The notes under the pieces: generated by a model | The model's input: the letters and a program-made list of their open reading frames with translations, nothing else | Told to the model about the DNA's origin: nothing | The model's database searches: none | Shown: positions 57,619 through 64,000 of the stretch, piece by piece | Layout of the letters: the number at the start of each line of letters is the position of its first letter | Position numbering within the stretch: position 1 is the first letter of the stretch | Translations under genes and position numbers: made by a program | Assembly: GCA_020161775.1 (NCBI GenBank) | Contig: JAIUOW010000001.1 | Location: 124,001 to 188,000, forward strand | Source of the DNA: Pseudomonadota bacterium | Lineage (GTDB): Bacteria; Pseudomonadota; Gammaproteobacteria; Burkholderiales; Burkholderiaceae_C | DNA length: 64,000 bases | Reading direction: 5' to 3'

Positions 57619-59004
57619 TCAGGGTTTGGCGGTAGCGGCACCGCCGCCCAGGGCAACCGGTACCACCAGCAGGCGGTCCAGCTGCGCGACGGTCTTTTCG
57701 TCCACCTCGCCAGCCAGCGACTGAAGCCGCATGCGCGCGGCCAGCAGTTCCAGCCAGGCGCCGGAGCGTTCGTACTGGGCGCTGAGCAACTGGCCCTGGG
57801 CTTCCAGCACGTCCAGCTGCGAGCGGTTGCCGCGCTCAAGCCCGCTTTGCGCGGCCGTGGCGTTCTGGCGGGCCGACTGCACCAGCGCTGTGTGCGCACG
57901 CAGGCGCTGTCCGGCCTGCTGGAGCGTCACGTATTCGCGCTCGACCATCACATCGGTCTCGCGCAACGCACCATCCAGCTGGGCCTGGGCCTTTTCCATC
58001 TGCGCCACGGCCTGGCGCACGCCGGAATCCACCCGGCCGCCCGCGTACAGCGGCACGGTCAGTTGCACACCCACGGAGCTGTTGTAGTAGACGTTGTTGA
58101 TCGAGCTGAAGCTTTCGCTGGTGGATTTGCTGCGGCCCGCCACCAGGTCCAGCGTGGGCTTGTGGCCAGCCCGGGCGCGGTCCACGCCCTCGCGCGCGAC
58201 TTCCAGGTTGGCGCGGGCCGCGCGCACGTCGTACGAGCCGGCACGGGCCTTGTCCAGCCAGACCAGCAGGTCGTCGGCAACCAGGTTGCCGGGGTCAAAG
58301 TCGTCGTCACGGGGGGCCAGCAATTCACTGGCCGGCACGCCCACCATCTTTTCCAGCTGGCGCCGCGCATCCGCGGCCTTGCCCTCGGCCTGCAGCAGGC
58401 GCAGGGTGGCCAGCTCGGCGCGGGCCCGGGCCTGGTCGCGGTCCGTGGTGCTGGCCAGCCCCAGCGGCAGGGCCCGGTCCGCCGCAGCGGCCTGCGCCCG
58501 GAAGGACTTCAGCTGCGCTTCATGGGACTTGTATTCCGCATGGGCACGAAGCGCCTCCAGGTAAGCCCCGGCGACCTCCATCGACAGGCGGTTGCGGTCG
58601 GTCACCAGCACCGCGTCCAGGCGGCGGACTTCGGCCTTGGCCTGCTGGTAGCGGGACCAGTTTTCGGGCCGGTACAGCGGCTGGCGCAAGGTGATGCTGG
58701 AGCCGCCCGAGTAGTAATTCAGGCTCTGGCCGGACTGCGCCCCGAACACGGCGTCCAGCCGGTTGTAGGTGCGGTTGGCCGTGGCGCTGACTTCGGGCAG
58801 CAGCGCGCCGCGCGCCTGCGGCAGGATCTCGCTTTCAGCCCGGTAGCTGGCCTGGGCCGCCTGGAATTTGGACTCATAGGTGCGGGCCTGTTCGATGGCA
58901 CGGCCAAAGGACAGGGGCACGGCGCCCGGCGTGACCGCCGGCGCAACGCCCTGGGCCTGCGCACAGCCAGCAGCCAGCACCATCAGCATGAACGCGGCGC
59001 GCAC
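57619..59004 (-). CDS. TolC-family outer membrane efflux/secretion protein
   Basis: This 461-residue protein has signal peptide MRAAFMLMVLAAGCAQAQ (cleaved near residue 18) and a repeated helical structure with two homologous halves (YESKFQAAQASYRAESEIL; QTLYNRLDAVFGAQSGQ-like; QAVAQMEKAQAQLDGALRET; AVVQSARQNATAAQSG-like). TolC forms a trimeric channel across the outer membrane. The gene is the distal member of the type I secretion operon and is 3 bp from the HlyD gene. Its relatives exported with RTX proteins are annotated TolC/PrtF. Confidence 0.88.
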   Translation of the reverse strand: MRAAFMLMVLAAGCAQAQGVAPAVTPGAVPLSFGRAIEQARTYESKFQAAQASYRAESEILPQARGALLPEVSATANRTYNRLDAVFGAQSGQSLNYYSGGSSITLRQPLYRPENWSRYQQAKAEVRRLDAVLVTDRNRLSMEVAGAYLEALRAHAEYKSHEAQLKSFRAQAAAADRALPLGLASTTDRDQARARAELATLRLLQAEGKAADARRQLEKMVGVPASELLAPRDDDFDPGNLVADDLLVWLDKARAGSYDVRAARANLEVAREGVDRARAGHKPTLDLVAGRSKSTSESFSSINNVYYNSSVGVQLTVPLYAGGRVDSGVRQAVAQMEKAQAQLDGALRETDVMVEREYVTLQQAGQRLRAHTALVQSARQNATAAQSGLERGNRSQLDVLEAQGQLLSAQYERSGAWLELLAARMRLQSLAGEVDEKTVAQLDRLLVVPVALGGGAATAKP

Positions 59005-59006
59005 GC

Positions 59007-60344
59007 TCAGGCCTCTTTCAGCGATTCCGCGAAGCGCTTGAGCAGCGGCCTCAGCAGGTAGTTGAGCAGCGTGCGCTCGCCGGTCTTCACCACGACGTCG
59101 GCGGGCATGCCGGGCTGCAGTTCGCGGCCGGCCAGCTTTTTCAGCCCCTCGGGCGTGACTTCCACACGGGCCAGGTAGTACGGCGGCGCCTGGGGCGCCG
59201 CGGCGTTGCTGATGGCGCTGGCGGACACCGTGACCACCCGGCCCGGCACCACCAGTTGCGGCAGGTTGGTGAACGCATGCAGGTGAATGTCGGCAGGCAG
59301 CCCGGCATGGATGCGGTCGATCAGGTGCGTGGCGATCTGCGCCTCCAGCACGAGCTTGGCGTCGTCGGGGACGATTTCCATGATGCGGGCACCGGGTGCC
59401 ACCACGCCGCCCGCCGTTTGCACCTGCAGCCCGACGACGGATCCGGTCACGGGCGACTTGAGGACCGTGCGCTCGAATGCCTCCTGCGTGCTCTTGAGGC
59501 GCTCGTTCAAGGCGCTGGCTTCGCGGCGTGCATCGCTCAGCTGCGTTTCCACTTCCTTGCGGTACTCCTGGCGCCGCTGCTCCTGGCGCAGCCGCACTTC
59601 GGCCAATGACTCATTCACGCGGGCTTCGTTGCCGCGCAAATCCGCCAACGCCGCTACAACGTCAGCCGCCTGGCGTTCAAGTTCATTCTGCCGCGTGCGG
59701 GCTGTGTAGCCGTCGGCCACCATCAGGCGGACGCCCGCGAGCTCCTGCTCCAGCAGGGTCTGCTGGCGCTGACGCGCCGCAATCGAGTTGCGCAAGCCGG
59801 CCAGAGTCGCCATGGAACCTTGAGCCACCTGGCCCAAGGTGGCCAGCTCGGATTGCAGCGCCAGCCTGCGGGTGGTGAACAGCTGCTCCTGCAGCGCCAT
59901 CTGCTGCTGGGCCAGCGGGTCGGCACGCAACTCCAGCAGCTCGGGCGGGAAGGTGATGCGCGCAGCACCCATCTGCTCGGCGTACAGGCGCGCCTCGGAG
60001 GCCCGCATGGACAGCCACTGGATGCGCGTGGCGTCGTAAGTCGCCTTGGCATCGGTGCTGTTCAACTCGATCAGCACGTCGCCCTGCGCGACCTTCTGGC
60101 CCTCGGTCACGTTGACCTTGGCCACCACGCCGCCGGTGGGGTGCTGGATCTGCTTGGAATGGGTTTCCACCGCAATCGTGGCCGGCGAAGGCACGCCCTC
60201 GTCCAGCGGCACGGTCACCCCCCACAGGATGAAGCCGCCAAAGCCCAGGCCCAGCACCCACATGCCGGTACGCAGGGAGCGCTTGACGTCCGAGGGCGCC
60301 TTGGCCTGCTGGGGTACGTCAATGATGTCTTCGTTTTGCGCCAT
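59007..60344 (-). CDS. HlyD/PrtE-family membrane fusion protein of type I secretion system
   Basis: The product is 445 residues. One membrane segment lies at about 25-48 (GMWVLGLGFGGFILWGVTVP). The biotinyl-like start ETHSKQIQHPTGGVVAKVNV (about 63-82) is followed by a long coiled coil (about 130-290, QLTIQQMALQEQ... ERLKSTQEAFER) and the beta-domain KSPVTGSVVGLQVQTAGGVV. The final LLNYLLRPLLKRFAESLKEA matches HlyD-family tails. The ATG at 60344 follows GGAAGCCTG. It connects the ABC exporter to TolC in the periplasm. Confidence 0.9.
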   Translation of the reverse strand: MAQNEDIIDVPQQAKAPSDVKRSLRTGMWVLGLGFGGFILWGVTVPLDEGVPSPATIAVETHSKQIQHPTGGVVAKVNVTEGQKVAQGDVLIELNSTDAKATYDATRIQWLSMRASEARLYAEQMGAARITFPPELLELRADPLAQQQMALQEQLFTTRRLALQSELATLGQVAQGSMATLAGLRNSIAARQRQQTLLEQELAGVRLMVADGYTARTRQNELERQAADVVAALADLRGNEARVNESLAEVRLRQEQRRQEYRKEVETQLSDARREASALNERLKSTQEAFERTVLKSPVTGSVVGLQVQTAGGVVAPGARIMEIVPDDAKLVLEAQIATHLIDRIHAGLPADIHLHAFTNLPQLVVPGRVVTVSASAISNAAAPQAPPYYLARVEVTPEGLKKLAGRELQPGMPADVVVKTGERTLLNYLLRPLLKRFAESLKEA

Positions 60345-60345
60345 G

Positions 60346-62157
60346 TCAGGCTTCCTTGTCGGTTGCGGTGTCAGCCTCTGCATCGGGCTGCTCAGGGGCT
60401 TGCGCCGGTGCATTGGCCTGGGCGATGGCTGCCGCCTTTTCCTGGGCTTGTGCCTGGGCCTGGGCCTGCGCCTGGGCCAGCGCGTTCAGCACGTCCTGGC
60501 GCGGGCCGAACAGCATGACCGTGCCTTCGCGCAGCACCAGCAGCTTGTCCACGCCGTTGAGCACCGAGGGACGGTGGGTGATGACGACCACGGTCTTGCC
60601 CAGCTGCTTGAAGATGGCCAGCGCCTGCAGCAGCGCGGCTTCGCCGGCGTCGTCCAGGTTGGAGTTGGGCTCGTCCAGCACCACGAAGGCCGGATCGCCG
60701 TACAGGGCGCGCGCCAGCGCGATACGCTGGCGCTGGCCGCCTGACAGCGCGCTGCCGCCGGCGCCCAGCTGGGTTTCGTAGCCATTGGGCAGGCGCAGCA
60801 CCATTTCGTGCACACCGGCAATCTGCGCGGCGCGAACGATCTTTTCAGAGACCAGCGGGCCAAAGCGCGCGATGTTCTCGGCCACCGTGCCGTCAAACAG
60901 TTCGATGTCCTGCGGCAGGTAGCCCACGTGGGGGCCCAGTTCGGCCTTGTTCCAGGTGTGCACGTCGGCGCCATCCAGGCGCACCTTGCCGCCCGCTGCT
61001 GGCCAGATACCCACCAGCAGCCGGGCCAGGGTGGATTTGCCCGAAGCACTGGGCCCCACGACGCCCAGGATTTCACCCGGCAACGCATGGAAGGTCACGC
61101 CCTTGAGGACCGGCGCCTGCATACCCGGCGGAGCAGCGACCACGGCCTCCACCGACAGCACACCACGCGGGGCGGGCAGCGACATCACGTCCTTGGTCTT
61201 GGGGAACACGGTGAGCAGAGCCGTCAGGCGGTCCCAGGAACCACGGGCCGATACCACCTGCTTCCACGCCCCGATCGCTTGATCGACCGGGCCCAGCGCC
61301 TTGCCCATGAGGATGGAGGCCGCAATCATGGTGCCTGGCGTTGCGCTGCCCTCAATGACCAGGTAGGCACCGGCGCCCAGGATGAGCGACTGCATGCCGA
61401 TGCGGAAATTCTTGCTGATGGCCTGGATCAGGCCTGAGCGGTCCGACGCCAGGGACTGGCTGACCAGCAGCTCCTGGTGGTAGGTGGCCCAGCGGCGGCG
61501 CAGGTTGCCCAGCATGCCCATGGCCTCAATCACTTCGGCGTTGCGCAGGTTGTTGTTGGCAAAGCCGCTGGCTTTCATGCCGGCCGTCTGCGCCTGGGCC
61601 AGCGGGGGGTCGGTCAGGCGCGACGAGGCGAACGCCAGGGCAATGGACACGATCAGGCCGAAGGTGGACACCCAGCCCAGCAGCGGGTGCAGCGCAAAAC
61701 ACACCGCGAGGTAGATCGGCGCCCAGGGCAAATCAAAAAACGCGACACCCGTGCCCGTGGTGAACTGGCGCACGTTGGTGAAATCGTTGAGTGCCTGCGA
61801 AGGGTTGCCACCGGCCTGGCGCAGCGTGTTGGCGAAGGTGGCGGTGAAGATCCGTTCGTTGACTTCGGCGTCCACCCGGTTGCCCACGCGCACCAGAATG
61901 CGCGAACGGGTCCATTCCAGCGCCGCCAGCAACGCCAGCAGCGCCACCGCAATGCCTGTCAGGGCGATCAGCGTGCCGTAGTTGCGGCTGGCCAGCACCC
62001 GGTCATAGATCTGCAGCATGTAAAGCGACGGAACCAAACCGAGGATGTTCATCACGAAGGAGAAAATGCCAACCGTGATGAAGGCGCCCTTGTAAGCTCG
62101 GAAGGCTTCGCCCAGCTCGGAGTGCAGGCGCGACTTGACGGGGTTTTGGAGGGCCAT
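60346..62157 (-). CDS. Type I secretion ABC exporter (PrtD-like)
   Basis: This 603-residue ABC half-transporter has an N-terminal membrane domain with about six segments (GAFITVGIFSFVMNILGLVP; LIALTGIAVALLALLAAL) and a C-terminal nucleotide-binding domain with Walker A VGPSASGKSTL, LSGGQRQRIALARALYG and VVLDEPNSNLDD. No peptidase C39 domain is seen, as in PrtD. The start at 62157 (MALQNPVKS) is preferred; a TTG at 62175 is possible. The C-terminal tail is an Ala/Gln-rich repeat (AQAQAQAQAQEKAAA). It exports the protease encoded divergently. Confidence 0.9.
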   Translation of the reverse strand: MALQNPVKSRLHSELGEAFRAYKGAFITVGIFSFVMNILGLVPSLYMLQIYDRVLASRNYGTLIALTGIAVALLALLAALEWTRSRILVRVGNRVDAEVNERIFTATFANTLRQAGGNPSQALNDFTNVRQFTTGTGVAFFDLPWAPIYLAVCFALHPLLGWVSTFGLIVSIALAFASSRLTDPPLAQAQTAGMKASGFANNNLRNAEVIEAMGMLGNLRRRWATYHQELLVSQSLASDRSGLIQAISKNFRIGMQSLILGAGAYLVIEGSATPGTMIAASILMGKALGPVDQAIGAWKQVVSARGSWDRLTALLTVFPKTKDVMSLPAPRGVLSVEAVVAAPPGMQAPVLKGVTFHALPGEILGVVGPSASGKSTLARLLVGIWPAAGGKVRLDGADVHTWNKAELGPHVGYLPQDIELFDGTVAENIARFGPLVSEKIVRAAQIAGVHEMVLRLPNGYETQLGAGGSALSGGQRQRIALARALYGDPAFVVLDEPNSNLDDAGEAALLQALAIFKQLGKTVVVITHRPSVLNGVDKLLVLREGTVMLFGPRQDVLNALAQAQAQAQAQAQEKAAAIAQANAPAQAPEQPDAEADTATDKEA

Positions 62158-62338
62158 GGGCTTTGTGACAGGCAAAGCCTGCGATTTTACTTGTGAGTTG
62201 GCGCCTATCTGGGGCTGGCGCTGGCTGATTCAAGCGCAGCTTTGCGGGCCAAACCTGCCTGGAACCTGACTTCCGGCACGTTGACACAGGGCCTTCGGGG
62301 CGCAGAATCTGCTTTTTCGCCCGACGCCAAAGCGTTAC
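62158..62338. other. Divergent promoter region between exporter and protease
   Basis: This is a 181 bp gap. The right-hand part has a promoter-like TTGACA (62281-62286) with CAGAAT 16 bp downstream (62303-62308). No convincing promoter was found for the leftward secretion operon by eye. Confidence 0.5.
62281..62308 (+). promoter_or_regulatory. Putative sigma-70 promoter for the protease gene
   Basis: TTGACA (perfect -35) and CAGAAT (4 of 6 matches to TATAAT) are spaced 16 bp apart. The predicted start of transcription lies about 24 bp before the ATG at 62339. No strong Shine-Dalgarno is visible before that ATG. Confidence 0.5.
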
Positions 62339-64000
62339 ATGTACGAAATTACCGCGCGCACCACCGCCCCTTACAAAAGCATCTGTTACATCACCTGCAC
62401 CTGGTCTGACGGCTTGGTAACGCGTGGGTCAGGCGTCATCGTCGGGCTCAACGACGTGTTGACCGCTGCACACGTGGTGTTTGACACCGAACGCGGCGGC
62501 TATGCCACGAGCATTACCGTCAGCCCTGCAGCGGATGTCGAACAGCACCGCATCGTTTCCAACCCCTACGGCAGCTTCAGCGACGTGGGCGTCATCAACA
62601 CACGCACCGCCAACTGGGACCCCAACGGCGACGGCCTGCTGTACGACTCGGAATCCCAGTACGACATGGCCCTGCTGGGCATGCGCAGCGCCATTGGCAG
62701 CGTCACTGGCTGGCTGGCCGCGTCAAGCGTGGCCGCTGATTTTTATGGCGTGATGGCGGGCTACCCCGCGCGCGGCACCGGCCTGATGGCCGAAGACATC
62801 TTTGCCGACGCATCCAGCCAGTACGGTGTGTATGACATCCGCTCCGGCCTGGGCTCGGGTGCGTCGGGCGGGCCGCTGCTGCGCACGGACGCCAGCGGCA
62901 CCTATGTTGCCGGTGTGCTGTCCAGCGGCAACACCTCCAACACGGTATCCACCTACGCCGGCCTGTTTGGCCCCGGCAACTGGGACTGGTTCACCAGCAC
63001 GCTGGCCGCCAACGACAGCGTGATGAGCAACACACCCACCCAGCCCGGATCGCCATCAGCCGATGACTACCCCGCAAGCGCCGCCACCACCGGCGTGCTG
63101 GTGGCGGGCGTGGCCACCAGCGGCCTGCTGGAAACCGTGACCGATGCCGACTGGTTCCGCATCAACGTGTCCGCCGGCAACTACCGGTTTGAAGCGCGCG
63201 GCAGCAGCACCAACGACGGCTCGCTGCCCGACCCGGTGATCAACCTGTACAACGCCAGCGGCGTGCTGCTGCGCACCGATGATGACTCCGGCACGGGGCT
63301 GAACGCATCGCTGACCTACACCTTCTCCAGCGCCGGCACCTACTACGTCGGCGTGACCTCGCCCGGCGACGGCTTCGGCACCTCTGGCTCCTACAAGGTA
63401 CAGGCCTTTGCGCTGACGCCAGGTGCGGCGGCGCCCGTCAGCTTCACCGGCACCACCGGGGACGACACACTGACCGGCGCTTCTGCCAACGAAACCTTTA
63501 CCGGCCTGCAGGGCAATGACGTCATCAACGGCCTGGGCGGCACTGACACCGCCAGCTACAGCGGCAACCGCTCGGGCTACCGGCTGTTCAACACCGGCAC
63601 CAGCGTGACCGTGACCGATACCGCGCCGGCGCGCGACGGCATCGACAGCCTGCTGAACATCGAACGGGTGGCCTTTGCCGACATGACCGTCAACCTGGAA
63701 ATCGGCGCGAAGGCACGCGCCATTGCCACGGGCCAGCTCAAGGTGCTGGAAGAACTGTACGTGGCGTTCTTCAACCGCGTACCGGATGCCGATGGCCTGG
63801 CCTACTGGATCGACCAGACCCGCGCCGGCCAGACCCTGGGCAGCATTGCCGAATCGTTCTACAGCGCGGCGCTGCTGTACCCCACGCAGACCGGCTACAC
63901 GGCCACGATGACGCATGCCGATTTCGTGAACGTGATCTACCGCAACGTGCTGGGCCGCACGGGCGGCGCCGATGCCGAAGGCCTGGCCTACTGGACGACG
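62339..64000 (+). CDS. Trypsin-like serine protease with pre-peptidase C-terminal, RTX and DUF4214 domains (3' truncated by window)
   Basis: The frame is open for 554 codons to the window end. Residues 20-220 form an S1 protease domain with His45 (LTAAHVV), Asp109 (SQYDMALLG) and Ser176 (GSGASGGPLL). Residues about 243-356 resemble a pre-peptidase C-terminal domain (DWFRINVSAGNYRFEARG; AGTYYVGVTSPGD). Residues 371-404 are RTX calcium-binding repeats (GTTGDDTLTG, GLQGNDVINGLGG). From about 458 a DUF4214 domain begins (LYVAFFNRVPDADGLAYW, FVNVIYRNVLGRTGGAD). No signal peptide is seen, as expected for type I secretion through the adjacent exporter. It is probably a secreted protease; the C-terminal secretion signal lies outside the window. 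Confidence 0.9.
   Translation, partial: MYEITARTTAPYKSICYITCTWSDGLVTRGSGVIVGLNDVLTAAHVVFDTERGGYATSITVSPAADVEQHRIVSNPYGSFSDVGVINTRTANWDPNGDGLLYDSESQYDMALLGMRSAIGSVTGWLAASSVAADFYGVMAGYPARGTGLMAEDIFADASSQYGVYDIRSGLGSGASGGPLLRTDASGTYVAGVLSSGNTSNTVSTYAGLFGPGNWDWFTSTLAANDSVMSNTPTQPGSPSADDYPASAATTGVLVAGVATSGLLETVTDADWFRINVSAGNYRFEARGSSTNDGSLPDPVINLYNASGVLLRTDDDSGTGLNASLTYTFSSAGTYYVGVTSPGDGFGTSGSYKVQAFALTPGAAAPVSFTGTTGDDTLTGASANETFTGLQGNDVINGLGGTDTASYSGNRSGYRLFNTGTSVTVTDTAPARDGIDSLLNIERVAFADMTVNLEIGAKARAIATGQLKVLEELYVAFFNRVPDADGLAYWIDQTRAGQTLGSIAESFYSAALLYPTQTGYTATMTHADFVNVIYRNVLGRTGGADAEGLAYWTT

Overview
The window is GC-rich, densely packed bacterial DNA. Several features together point to a betaproteobacterium of the Burkholderiales, most likely Comamonadaceae (Acidovorax, Polaromonas or Variovorax-like): many Liv-type ABC and TRAP transporters, long acyl-CoA catabolic operons, an SlmA-type regulator, a DUF4214 type I secretion substrate and characteristic dispersed palindromes. 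No rRNA, tRNA, CRISPR array, intact transposase or phage gene was seen. Genus is not resolved.

Layout. 1-1032 is the 3' end of a type I restriction (HsdR) gene. 1058-1858 is a crotonase, followed by a nested inverted-repeat element (1948-2215). 2247-9104 (+) is a branched-chain amino-acid-type ABC importer operon (livHMGF, an acyl-CoA synthetase, and a binding protein). 9154-18235 (-) is a TetR-controlled operon: SDR, carboxyltransferase, acyl-CoA dehydrogenase, biotin carboxylase, secreted amidohydrolase, second acyl-CoA dehydrogenase and thioesterase. It resembles the acyclic terpene (atu) or leucine (liu) pathways. 18431-20613 (-) is an ECF42-like sigma factor with two YCII/DGPF partners, followed by a TPR-methyltransferase.

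21943-30004 holds a second Liv-type importer. Its operons are split around an AraC gene and continue into a PEP-hydrolase-family TIM barrel, an SRPBCC protein and a Tm-1-like protein. 30214-33986 (-) is a five-gene overlapping acyl-CoA/aromatic operon. 34106-41226 (-) is a beta-oxidation set (TetR, acyl-CoA dehydrogenase, DUF2147, FadB-like, thiolase) with a DUF559 nuclease cassette between fadB and fadA. 42652-51978 is a GntR-controlled sugar-acid cluster: FAH hydrolase, two SDRs, TRAP transporter, UxaA-family dehydratase and Ldh-family dehydrogenase. A 400 bp fold-back element is inserted in it. 52001-57597 (-) contains pdeM, slmA, a TctE/TctD-like two-component system, argB and a WecA-like glycosyltransferase. 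57619-64000 is a type I secretion system (TolC, HlyD, ABC exporter), divergent from a serine protease with RTX and DUF4214 regions that runs off the window.

Two themes recur. First, the region is dominated by import and CoA-thioester catabolism, with uptake genes beside activating and oxidising enzymes. Second, several families of short palindromic repeats occupy operon junctions and also lie in frame inside genes. One family appears to supply the stop codon of one gene and the ribosome-binding site of the next. Both subunits of the acyl-CoA carboxylase carry in-frame repeat insertions. The DUF559 gene is bracketed by 42 bp inverted copies of such a repeat. Start codons below were chosen from ribosome-binding sites, overlaps and family length, so some are shorter than the longest open frame.
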